The notes below the pieces were generated by a model. The model saw nothing but the letters and a program-made list of their open reading frames with translations. It was not told the origin of the DNA and made no database searches. Below, one piece after another: positions 1-9,986 of a DNA stretch of 64,000 nucleotides. Numbering within the stretch: the stretch's first letter is position 1; each line of letters opens with the position of its first letter. Location: the NCBI RefSeq assembly GCF_905163445.1, contig NC_053190.1, positions 4,714,501 through 4,778,500 of the forward strand, read 5' to 3'. The position numbers and the translations under genes were made by a program. Source of the stretch: Pararge aegeria (lineage: Eukaryota > Arthropoda > Insecta > Lepidoptera > Nymphalidae).

Positions 1-134
1 ACGATGCCGCGTGCGGCGTACAAACACACACTAAATATTACCTACTTGTACAGACGCGACCCGTGAATAAAATATATGTAAAGAATTAGTGCCAATCACT
101 ATTCTTTACATATAAGTGAATGTTTTGGCGTGCA
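1..134. other. left edge, no gene recognised
   Basis: AT-rich sequence at the window edge. It contains a small hairpin around 83-113 (an AAAGAAT/ATTCTTT stem). No exon or named repeat was recognised. It probably lies in an intron of, or downstream from, the P450 gene that continues to the left. Confidence 0.4.
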
Positions 135-272
135 TCTATACTAATATTATAAAGCTGAAGAGTTCGTTTGTATGTTTGATGACAGAAGTTTTAAAATAAA
201 TAAATAAATCCTGAACGTCACTATACCTCCAAAGTTACTATTCCTCGTGGACGAAGTCGCGGGCACAGCTAG
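135..272 (+). mobile_element. Helitron-like short element (lepidopteran Lep1 type)
   Basis: It begins TCTATACTAATATTATAAA and ends GTCGCGGGCACAGCTAG followed by T. A 5' TC, a 3' CTAG and insertion between A and T fit a non-autonomous Helitron. Other copies with the same ends lie at 38631-38834, 47797-48229 (minus), about 54420-54712 and about 61452-62017. The 47797 copy has an empty-site paralogue that supports the class. No coding capacity is seen. Confidence 0.65.
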
Positions 273-331
273 TAAATACTTACTCTCATCATCTCTCTCA
301 GAGATATTCGAACACTTTTTTGCTATTTTTT

Positions 332-1147
332 CTTGTAAAAACTTAAGAAATATAATGACTAAATGTACAATAATAGTACCTAAGTAATTAGTTTAAAACC
401 ATATAAGTAATCAATATTATAATTACTTACTAGAATGAATTATTATGACATCTACTACCTATCCTCACCATTTTATCCTAATCATAATACTACTTGCGTG
501 ATCAGTATAATGTATTCATTTTCATTCTAAGCACTCTGAAACTTATTTATTCTTTGGAACACCTGTAGGTACTCTTAAAATTCGAAATTATTTTGCATGA
601 ATAGTGTCAAATGTTATGATTTCGGCGCGGCGGCAACGATTGTTTTAGATTTCAAAAGAAGCCGCCGGCGCGTGTATCATAACCATGTACTTCCGAAAAG
701 CGGCAAATTTCTTTGAGAAGTAAGTACAAAACCTTTGATGCCGCATTATCAAAGTGCCGATGGTTAAAACATAAGTATGCATGCACTCAGTTTGATTTTA
801 ATAGATATTTTTTTATTCGCTATGTTTATGGTATTAGTCGTAATGCGCATAGGTCCAGTTTTTCATATTCTTTGATATAGTTTTTTGCGTCTCATAGAAT
901 TCCTAAGCGTACCTACCTACCTATACACCGAACTGTTACACCTAACTACTCCGTGAAATAGCGCTAAGTCCTAGCTGCAAGACGCAAGAGTCTTGCAGGC
1001 TATGTCTTGTTCTTGCTCAAGTCTTGCACGGTCAGTCTTGGTCTTGGTCTTGCTAAAAATACGCGGTCTTGTTCTTGGTCTTGGTCTTGCAAAAACGCAA
1101 GAACAAGACCAAGACTGCAAGACCAAGACTGAATTTGGGCAACACTA
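332..1147 (-). mobile_element. hAT-like MITE, copy 1 (truncated)
   Basis: Near-identical reverse complement of the left part of the complete element at 32838-34034, including the terminal ATTTGGGCAACACTA at the right end. Homology fades at about 320-335, so the other end is missing or replaced. The 200 bp next to the terminus is packed with GTCTTG/CAAGAC hexamers. The short reading frame across 1069-1296 lies in this low-complexity sequence and is not a gene. Confidence 0.8.
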
Positions 1148-3076
1148 CACCTGATGGTAAGTGGGATAACACTTTACAAGACATGCAAGGAACTCGTCCT
1201 GCCAAGTGCCACTGGGTACATCGACCTCAGACATGTACCCAGGGGGGGCAGCGAGGGCAGTTGCCCCTCCCTGGAAATCTCGCAGGAAATCTATGAACTC
1301 TCTTAAATATTATGGATGGTAAGACAGACAGAAAAAAATGAAAAAATATACAGTTTTGGCTTTAGTATGGATTATAGAGATAAAAATATCTAAAAAAAAA
1401 AATCTAAAATCTTCAATGTAGAGAATTCGGCCCCGTTAAATTTTAATTATAAGTAGGTATAAAAACGAGACATTTGCGGCTGCTTGTCATACACACTGCA
1501 ATACATATACCTCACGGACACGTCTTACGTAGGTGTCTTCATCTTGCCTAAAAAAATCTCAGTTACCCTGCCCATAGGATAAGTCTCATGTCCCTGCCAT
1601 TACAACCGCAACCGTTTGCTTGGTGGCAGAAATAAAAATGGCGGTAGTACTTCCACTGACGAGCTCTGTTACAATAAGCTCTACTACTACTACAATGCTC
1701 TAATACTTTCTACTATAATTATTTATCAACACCGACAATGAAATGCCCTTTAATGTGCCACTGGCGGGCACAGGTCAAATTCCTTACTCTGTGTTATTAT
1801 CAGTTCTAAATGATATCTTTATTTGCGGGAATGCAGGTTAAAAAAGATCTTATACTCGTAGTAAGTACCCAGAATTAAGAACATTCAGAAACCGTGTACA
1901 CGACTAATATTGAAACATCAAAAACCATTCCACTTTAGAGCAGTTTAAAGTAATTATTTTACCTAAACGTTTACCATAAAATGGGCAAATAAGAAAAAGT
2001 TCACCAACCCGGTGCATGAACTGAAACCACTGCACACGGACCAACTGTATATATAAGTTATACTTCTTTTGGCACGTTAGGGAAAATATAAAGACAGTAA
2101 ATTTTTACGATGCGCGCGAACACCGTCACAAAAAACTGAAGTCAAGTGAGACGTACGTTTTCGATGACAATGCACTGGATACAATTATGGCTGAATGAGG
2201 ATTCTGTATGTTCTTAACTCCATGTTATAGTACCTACAATTTAACACGTTCCGTGCTACAATACCATGGTATGCAAATTATAACAATACTTATATTATTG
2301 TCAATTTTAATTTAAATTATTTTCCATAATAAAGTAGATAACAATCAGCATAATACGTGAGAGAATTGTCAAATTAAATAACAATGTCTGATTAAAATTA
2401 AAGTGCCATACCTACAATGAACAAAAAAATTATTCTGCACAAGAAACACAATGTATTATTAGGTAAACCTTGAATTTGAGATATTCATTTTTCAATCAAA
2501 ACTATCTGCGAAGCTGAAGGATATTTTGTTATCTCTGATTATTGCTAGTTTTTTCATTCAGGTCACCAAGTGCCATTTTGGGCGACTTTCTTCAGCAGTC
2601 TCAGATAATAATATGAACTAGGTGTTACTTATTCGAATTGAACTAGATAATTTTCGAAAAAAAAACAAGTTCCGATTGCAAAACAATTATATAAAAAAGG
2701 GGGTTTGTGTTTTTGCAGATATCTCAATAACGAATCAAGATTTTTGAAATTAAAAAATATATTCAAAAAGAGGAGGCAATTTTATAAGAAGGTTTCCTCT
2801 CCGGGACTTGTAGGACGTGAGTGTAAGACCGATATTTTTAATTTAACACAAAGGAACGAAAAACGGGTACAGTATTCATAATTAACATTTTTTTCTGTTT
2901 TCAATTGTTTAGAGAAATAACAGTATAAATTATACACAGTGACAACCAGAAATAGGTAGAAAATATCACACTATGCACCTCTTCTCTCATATCAGTTTAG
3001 AAAGAGCTCCATTGTGATATTACGACGAAGAAGTAGAGAGAAGATGGAGAGAGTATTAAAATATAAAATTAATTAC
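1148..3076. other. probable P450 intron or flank, mostly unrecognised
   Basis: No further P450 exon was found here by eye, so the next exon is probably left of the window. Positions 2050-2130 (TTATACTTCTTTTGGC ... TTTTTACGATGCGCGCG) resemble 50111-50173, so this is a dispersed repeat. The remainder is AT-rich with no recognisable feature. Confidence 0.4.
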
Positions 3077-6000
3077 CATAACTAGTGAGCAGGCCTTCAC
3101 CCAACCAACCTCTTAGAAACGTGTACGGCTGTTGCTTCTCAATGAATTTAGTTGACGAAAGAATTTTCTGTAAAATAAATAATTAAAATAATTAACTTCG
3201 GCCGGTTAGCGTTCTTCGATTCTGTATTATTGAATGATATGTAACAAACAAGTTGTAATGTGATGTTCAAATAAACCTTTTCATTTCATTTCATTTCAAT
3301 TTCATCCCCGATTTCACCCATCGGGGCGTCATTTTATAACGTTGTTTTTCGTCTTCAAGTCAACTCTTGTGTGCAATCTGTGGTTGTTAGTGCGTAACCC
3401 TAAAGTGCCGTGCCTATTAGGGGTATGGTAGCTATATTACTTATTAAACACCCAAAGACTCTAAGCCTTTCTCAAGAATGGGGTCATCGTATGCCAAAAA
3501 GACTTCAGGAAATAAGCGCATAAAATACTTTATTATAAGTACTTACGAATATATATCTATATCTATTGGTTCTAGAATATATTTTTATTTTTTAGTAGCA
3601 ATAGCTCGTTATTAAGCGATAAATAGAATAGGAACAATAAATCGCTTAGCGGTAGGATACTGGGCAGGGCATCTTTGTCAGTAGGGTAGTAACAAGTCAC
3701 GGCCAAAGCCTCCAACAGACCACAGTAGAGAAAGCTATAGTGCTAGCATGCAAGCTACGACAGTGTTCTGTCTACCGGTTGTCTCTTCGCCGATTAACTA
3801 TCTCGTGATAATTATCTCGTGGTGCGCTACTGGAAATGGATTTAAGATACTTTTTATACTAAGGCAGCTGGGTAATGAAGAGTTAGTACACTTGGTGTCG
3901 AGGCACTATAAATGACAGAGCTGGTACCTTTGGTATTCTATTTCTTCCTTCATGTTGCTTGTTTTGTTTTTTGTTAATATTCTTTGTGTGGTGTACATAT
4001 AGTGTTATAATAACTATAATAATGTTAATATAACAATTAAGCAGTGGGTATGGATTCAACGTCTCTTTCGTATGGATTGAATTCAGCGGCAAGTACCTAC
4101 GTCCAACTTTCCGGAGTTATGGGCGTTCCATGCAATTCTATATCAATTGCTTTAGCGGGGCAGGAAAACATTGCGAGGAAACCTGCATGCCTGAAAGTTC
4201 TCCATAATGGTTTCGAGGGAGTGTGAAGTCTACCAATCCACACTTAGCCAGCATGGTGGATTATATCATAATGATATACAAACATTGAATTCTATCGCCT
4301 TAGAGTAAACACAACGTGGTTATTTACCGCCTAAGCTCTTATAATTCTGAGAGGAGACCAAAGCCCTGTAGTGGGATAATAATGATGAATAGATAAAGCA
4401 GATACTAACCTCGATGTCATTGGGGTTACAGATCATAACCGACGAAATATCCAATGCACCTAGTCCGACGGTATCACCGTATTTTTTGTGCAAAGTTCTT
4501 AAATATAGGAACAATTTATCTGAAACAAGTTTAAAACTTGAGGAAATTGTGCATTTTGTGAGAAAATGCATTAGTAATTTTTAAAAATACTAAAATCGCT
4601 AGTGGTGTAATATTTTTTGTTTTTTAATGTATTGTAACTAGCGCATGCAAGCTAGCGCACCGCACACCCGAAAATTGGTGATGATGCCGCCTAAGATAGA
4701 GCGCGCTTGCCTAGGAGATGCCTATTCACTCTAGATTTGAAGGAACCCATATTATAGGTATCGGGAAAGACGGAAGCCTGAAGGGTACAGATCTTTGCGG
4801 TGCGAATTAGGAACGAAGAAGCAAAACGCTTTGTACGAGTCCAAGGGACATCAACTACGTAACGGAATTTAAAGAGTGAGAAAAATAAAAGAGTTCCTTG
4901 GATTTTTCTAGGATCCCTCCTATAGATCTTCACAAAATGGGTCCACCAATGAGATATGGCATAGGTACCAAATAAAAAAATTATCGTCAAAAACGGTTTA
5001 AAATTGAAGTAGGAATAAATATAACAATAAAACACACAGTCGAATTGAGAAACCACTCATTTTTTTTAAATTTAAATTTAAATTACCTACAGGATGAGTC
5101 GGAAAAAAAATAGGTAATACGAACAGTAGGTAAGATAGAAATAGACATAATAAACAGTTAGGTACCTACTTATCCGAAACTAATTACGAATCAGTTTCCA
5201 GATATATCCGCTAAAAATTATCAAGACATTCGACAGATGTTTAAATGGCCTACTAATGTAATGATAAGTTCGGGCTTAATGCGTGAGACGAATATATAAA
5301 TAATATATTAAGAGGACACACAATCCAATTAGGTAGTCCGAAAAGGGAAGTCGCCGAAGTAAACTCGGATGGGCAGCGTTCGAGAAACTTCATGGCATCT
5401 TCATGTCTAAATTTCCTCAGTGCCTGTAGAACAAAATCTTCGAATACAGCGTGAGCGTGAAGACTTTGGTATATCTACGTGATAAAATCAGAAATGAGGA
5501 CACTATGTGGCAATGGGTGGGTCACTTGGTACGGATGACCGATAGACGTGTGGTTCGTAAAGTGCTTAAGTGCCGATCTTGACGACTGGAAAACGCAGTG
5601 TTGGTAGACACCCCACTATGTGGAAATTTCATAATATCAAACGAGTAACAGGGAATCGCTAGAAACATGAAACAAAAGACAATGGATAGTAAAACTCCTT
5701 ATAAAAACATAAACCTATGTCCAGCTTTTGGACTTTTCATGAGCAATTTTGAAACGTCAACTCTGTGCGGTTCTAGTAATACCGGTTCGAAAGGCGGATT
5801 TTAGCGAGAAGAAGCCGGCAAGAAACTCAGCAGTTGCTCTTTTCAAAGATCAAAGATTTTAAACATACGAGAGATGAAAACGGAACCGGAAGCTTATAAG
5901 CAACGAAATTCATCAATTATGTATTAATGTTATATTGCCGACTTACACCAAAAATACGCCACATAAAGAAGATGCTTATTTGATGTATATTTTAATATTC

Positions 6001-6926
6001 GATAATTCTTTGTTGTTTTTGTATATACAGTATTTACTTTTTTATAATAAATTACCCAAACACTAATTTTAATTTAGAAGAAGATAAAAAAGTCACTAAC
6101 TGACTAGTGAAACCAACCAGCTACGCCATATTTGCGTCACGTGACAACTGAATGATTTTTAAATTATTTTATTAATTGCATACCAAATTAATATTTAAAA
6201 TATTAATTTGATATGCAAGAAGTAATATTTCCGGAGTTATTAAATAAATCTACTGATTTATTAAATATATTATCACTTTTTAGATTAATCGTCGTTAAAA
6301 GTTGTTACGTTACTTATCACTAAGTTTGAATGATATTAAATACTAAAATAGTAAATATTTGCTTTGCGCTATTTACTTATTCCATTATAATTCTAATCTT
6401 AATATTTAATGTTTTCCCAAATAGATTATTAATTTTGAAGTTTGTATAAAAGCATGACGGACACTAAGATCTTATAATACCTACCTAATATAGTAATATG
6501 ATAAAAATATATTTAAAAATATAATAAAATGCTTTGTTTTTGATCCCTAAGCTTTTTGTGGTTAATATTAGGTATCGTATATGTATTACTTTATGTGAAT
6601 ATTTTACTCTTATGTGCAAATTAAAGGATTGTTTGTTTCTCTGGAAAAGCATATAAATAATCAATCTCGTAAGTAATAAATGGGTTCTAACACATTGTTT
6701 ATGTAATAGTAGGTCCAATCGGATGAAAGGACGATGATAATAGTAAATAAAAGCATCTACCTTGAGGTAGAATAATATCCATCGTGTTTCCAATAATCGG
6801 CCAATAAGTAGGTCCAGGTATTTTAGCCCTCAGCCTTCCCCGTCTGCTGAACCTGTGGTAGATGCACAAAACCACAAAATATGCCATAACCACTGAAGCA
6901 CCGAAGCTTAACATAATGGACAACAT
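3077..6926 (-). CDS. cytochrome P450, CYP4-clan, N-terminal part (three exons)
   Basis: P450 monooxygenases are ER-anchored haem enzymes that oxidise xenobiotics, hormones or fatty acids. Three exons join in frame: 6761-6926 (55 codons plus 1 base), 4410-4519 and 3077-3167. All have GT/AG sites (donor CAAG|gtagat; acceptors gtttcag and attttacag). Exon 1 encodes a hydrophobic anchor (MLSIMLSFGASVVMAYFVVL), basic residues, then the proline hinge KIPGPTYWPIIGN. Exon 2 gives LRTLHKKYGDTVGLGALD and exon 3 gives LRGWLGEGLLTSYG, the WLG-GLL motif before helix C of clan-4 P450s. The start chosen is the Met at 6924-6926; an in-frame Met 13 codons upstream is less likely before a signal anchor. Helix I, the ExxR motif and the haem Cys are not in the window, so completeness and subfamily are unknown. 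Introns hold SINE and LINE debris. Confidence 0.82.
3278..3304 (+). repeat. (TTTCA)n tail of a LINE-like 3' end
   Basis: An AATAAACCTTT sequence is followed by about five TTTCA units. AATAAA followed by a simple repeat is the usual 3' tail of a 5'-truncated non-LTR retrotransposon; the body upstream (about 3190-3277) is not recognised. Confidence 0.45.
3640..3830 (+). repeat. dispersed repeat (CACGGCCAAAGCCTCC family)
   Basis: Diverged copy of a lepidopteran repeat also seen at 24945-25110, 37120-37665, 45260-45391, 50570-50940 and, reversed, 53945-54065. Shared blocks are GTCGGTAGGGTGGTAACTAG, CACGGCCGAAGCCTCC and, in other copies, CGGAACGCTAAATCGCTT. It lies in P450 intron 2. Confidence 0.5.
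4122..4400 (+). repeat. tRNA-derived SINE (family 2), interrupted copy
   Basis: It contains the family-2 body GAGGAAACCTGCATGCCTGA, then TCCATAATG and GTGTGAAGTC, and the tail GAGGAGACC ... CCCTGTAGTGGG. Between GGTGGATTA and CCTAAGCTC sits about 75 bp not in other copies; the same insert is reversed at about 12868-12935. Confidence 0.7.
4691..4870 (-). pseudogene. non-LTR retrotransposon ORF2 C-terminal remnant
   Basis: The minus strand reads VDVPWTRTKRFASSFLIRTA and, after a diverged patch, SVFPDTYNMGSFKSRVNRHL. This arrangement (R-T/A-K-x-W-N-x-L-P, then V-F-P ... F-K-x-R-V) is typical of the C-terminal tail of arthropod LINE reverse transcriptase proteins. The W-N-x-L-P core has decayed to I-C-T-L-Q, so this is a fossil. 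It lies in the P450 intron between exons 1 and 2. Confidence 0.6.
5365..5610 (+). pseudogene. RTE-type LINE 3' coding remnant
   Basis: The plus strand reads, with frameshifts and stops, LRDKIRNE...WQWVGHLVRMTDRR. This matches the C-terminal region of the RTE-like copy at 58390-58950 (LRDQIRNEE ... WQWAGHIARG). It is heavily decayed. Confidence 0.6.
5735..5865 (+). repeat. LINE 3'-end fragment (GAAGAAGCCGGCAAGAAACT)
   Basis: Shares TTTTGAAACGTCAA, GAGAAGAAGCCGGCAAGAAA and CAGTTGCTCTTTTCAA (or complements) with the LINE ends at 24632-24905, 37210-37570 and 62455-62540. Confidence 0.5.
6178..6221. repeat. AT-rich palindrome
   Basis: TGCATACCAAATTAATATTT is followed by nearly its own reverse complement with one mismatch, giving arms of about 20 bp. 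It lies in P450 intron 1. It may be the ends of a tiny MITE. Confidence 0.5.
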
Positions 6927-8009
6927 AGCTCCGTGAGTTGCACTACGGTAATAAATATAAATCACAATAATATTAATGGATACTTAGTTACTTTACGGAA
7001 GGACATAAATTAATATACCTAAAGCTACGATAAAACTATGTTATAGTAAAAAATGACAGTTATTGTGATATCGCTACGGAACTGTGGTAATAATAATTAA
7101 TCTGAACCCAACGCACAAATTATTATCTGTATGTCTGGTATACATAACATAAATATAGGGTGTAGGTACCTACATACTTAAAATAACGACGTGGGTAGTT
7201 CAGAGTTTATCTTTTTTTATTAGTATTAGCATAAAGCTAAGTAGATATTGCAATGAATTATAAAATTAAAACGTCTGTTTAAGTTTCATATGGCTTATAA
7301 TATTTTTTTGGTTATTTTTAAGGTACACCTATTTTTATAAGATATAAACCCTTTTAAAACCAATTCAATAGTAGGTATCTATCTACTACTAAATTGTTAC
7401 GGGACCACCCGCCAAGTGCGAGTAAGACTCGCGCAACGAGGGCCTGGGTACTTACCTAAGTACTTGCAAATACTTAAATAGTAATAATTATTGTAAGAAG
7501 GTATTAGGGCTTATTTATCACTTTCACGTGGAGTCAGAAACGGTGTCCATTACAGGCCCACTGCAGAAGCGGAAGTCCGAATAATTTTGAAGACTTTCTT
7601 CACTGAGTCCCAAATAATGATGGTATCCAAGGACCCAACAGCTTATAAAAAATTGGTGAAAAAAACGGCAGCGTCTTAGGCTTATCTTTGTTAAAGGTAG
7701 GTAGGTGAACATTTGGAAGCCATAGATATTTTGTAACGAATATTTTTTGATATAATAGAAACTAGGTATGGAAACTAGTATAACATAGAAATAAAAATAC
7801 ATATAAAAGTACCTAAGTTGTTCGTATGTTTTTTAAACAAATCGTGCTTGTGATCGTAAAATTTTAATAGATAGCGATTTATTTATTACACGTTATATAA
7901 ATGCGTGCTGTATTTAACAGTTTATTGGGTAATTATATGATGTCGAGAAGGATGGTTTATTATTTTTTTATCAGGGTAAGCGTATCTATTACCACCACCC
8001 CTAATTTAT
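6927..8009. other. upstream flank of the P450
   Basis: AT-rich DNA with no convincing exon. A fragment at 7403-7450 (CCGCCAAGTGCGAGTAAGACTCG) belongs to the dispersed family best seen at 47125-47545. The promoter of the P450 should lie just above 6926, but no clear TATA or initiator was identified. Confidence 0.4.
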
Positions 8010-8612
8010 TTTATGAGTGTGGGTGGGTTGGGGCGAGGCGGGCGTTAGACACTGTCAGCGCCGCCGCCCAATCAAGCAGATGTGTTCGCCCGCGAACGCG
8101 CTTGTTCGAGCGAGCATTCACTGCGAGAGTCCAGTTCCTGATATTCAAAGCCGCAAGATTTTCCGCTTCTAAAAAATCGGAGAAAAATAAAACAAAAAAA
8201 GGTATTGATGTAGATTATTAAATTTAATCATTCTTCGAATCTTATGTGGGGGCAGGAGGCACTGTTAGCGCCGCCGCCCGCGCGAGCAGACGCGTTCGCC
8301 CTTGTTCGAGCGAGCATTCTCCGCGAGAGTTCACTGTCCCTGCTATTCGACGCCGCAAGATTTTTCGCTTTGAAAACATCGGAGAAAAATAAAACAAAAA
8401 AAGGTATTGAAGTAGATTATTTAATTTAATCATTCATCGAATCTTATGTGTGTGTGTGTGGGTTGGGGCGAGGCGGGGGTGAGGGCGGGGGGAACTGTTA
8501 GCGCCGCCGCCTTCGCGATTAGACGTGTTCGCCCGCGAACGCGCTTGTTCGAGCGAGCATTCTCCGCGAGAGTCCACTGTTCCTGCTCTTCGGCGCCGCA
8601 CATCACACGGGC
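8010..8612. repeat. GC-rich tandem repeat, three units of about 210-230 bp
   Basis: The marker GCGCCGCCGCC occurs at 8058, 8268 and 8501, so the spacings are 210 and 233 bp. Each unit has GCGAACGCGCTTGTTCGAGC (or a variant), GAGCATTC[AT]C[TC]GCGAGAGT and CGCCGCAAG; units 1 and 2 also share AATCATTC[TA]TCGAATCTTATGTG. Unit 3 carries a TG run and extra G-rich bases and is cut short. The open frames here are by-products of GC content. Confidence 0.85.
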
Positions 8613-9400
8613 GCGGTTGCTTGAATTCGCACAGTACTATAATATAATATAAGTAAAAGCTTTATTTCCAACTGTAAAACATTCCAATATACGTTCATAC
8701 AAAACATTTAAAAATTTATTACCAATCTTTGAATTTTTCGTCTTATTTAATAACTTTATTCATTAAAGTCAGCGTGTGTATGTCAAAACTTGTTACAAGG
8801 ATTTAATATCTTATTATTATTATTAAACTCTTTATTTGCATACCACACCTCTAACATATAATAAAAACAGAAACATAATGAAAGAAGTAGAATTCAAGAG
8901 GCGGCCTTATCGCTTAATAGCGATCTCTGCCAAACAACCTTTGAATTAGGAATTAAAAAAAAAGGAGAATATACTGCTGGTGTTACAAATTTTTAAAATA
9001 CATATATGCGAATAACTGCAAACTAATACATAAACTAGTGTACATAAATATATCAAAAGTACATAATATAATTAATAAATATAAAAATAAACTAATATAT
9101 AATAAAAACACGTATTTAAATACTTTAACATAAAATAAATATGTCACTATATACATGCTAAGTATATATGCTCTAGTATATATGTTAGTATATAGTGCAT
9201 CTTACTTATTAATAATTAATCAAGTTTATGTCATTTACAAAATCGTTGTATGTCAATGTTAAGGCATTTCAGCCAATTGGAACGCACAGTATTATAGAGC
9301 AAAAAATTTTTTTTATAAAAAACCTGTTGGTCGCTTTTACGGTTTTTTTACAAATACCGTTCCAGCAGTTTGATTTCTAAAACAAATACACTTCTGCAAT
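8613..9400. other. AT-rich intergenic DNA
   Basis: Holds a reversed LINE 3' end (8795-8960) and otherwise low-complexity AT-rich sequence. The missing last exon of LARP7 was looked for here and not recognised. Confidence 0.4.
8795..8960 (-). repeat. LINE 3'-end fragment (GGCGGCCTTATCGCTTAATA family)
   Basis: The reverse complement matches the AATAAGGCCGCCTTTGCA ... AATAAAG 3' ends at 30165-30270 and 40580-40716, and 61298-61420 (minus). The oligo-ATT run and AATAAAGAGTTT in minus orientation act as its tail. Confidence 0.5.
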
Positions 9401-9409
9401 TCTTTTTTT

Positions 9410-9800
9410 GATATTGTGGACAATAAACACATCGCCATCTCGCCGTAAAGTAAGCAAAGCTCGTCTTAACAAAAACATTAATAATAATAATAATGTTTAA
9501 TTCAGATAAAAATCCATAGCTACAACAATAACAATTATCTTATTTACTATATTATAAACTAAAATTGGCCAAACCTATAGATAATAAAAAATTAAATTAA
9601 TATGTTTTAATATTCATCTTAGGTATTAAGATGACTGTCAAGTATAATTATATAATGTACATAAATACTTATATACTTAAACACCCAGACACTGAAAAAC
9701 ATACATGATCAAACAAACATTTTCCAGATCTGGGAATCGACCCACACCCATGGACTCAGAGAGCAGGGTCACTGCCCACTGCGCCAATTGGCCGGCCAAA
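9410..9800 (-). repeat. tRNA-derived SINE (family 1), interrupted
   Basis: Head at 9800: GCGCAGTGGGCAGTGACCCT, then TCTGAGTCCATGGGTGTGGG with the B-box-like GTCGATTCCCAG; body at 9690-9610; tail at 9475-9410 (TTACTTTACGGCGAGATGGC). About 130 bp of unrelated DNA separates body and tail. Confidence 0.7.
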
Positions 9801-9986
9801 TTATATAACCTCGGATTAAAATATGTAATAAAATCGGCTTAGTGCGAGTTCGACTTGCACACGAAGGGTTCCGTGCTAAGATGCGTTATGAAACACTATG
9901 CAAAAAAGATATTTTTCAAAACCGACTGGTAGCTCAAGTCCAAATAAATAAATTAAAGAAATATTATGATAGATGTCGCTGTTTAC

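Noticed and set aside
1069..1296. 75-residue plus frame
   Set aside because: Built on the CAAGAC hexamer array of the hAT MITE and adjacent repeat.
7524..7802. Minus frames reading SPIFYKLLGPWIPSLFGTQ in one frame and GYHHYLGLSEESLQNYSDF in another
   Set aside because: It recalls a P450 segment (FYxLLxPWLG) but hits a stop at once, lacks fitting splice sites, and lies upstream of the P450's first exon. Chance or an unrecognisable fossil.
7901..8652. Several 60-106 residue frames on both strands
   Set aside because: They arise from the GC-rich tandem repeat; overlapping frames on both strands and no family similarity.
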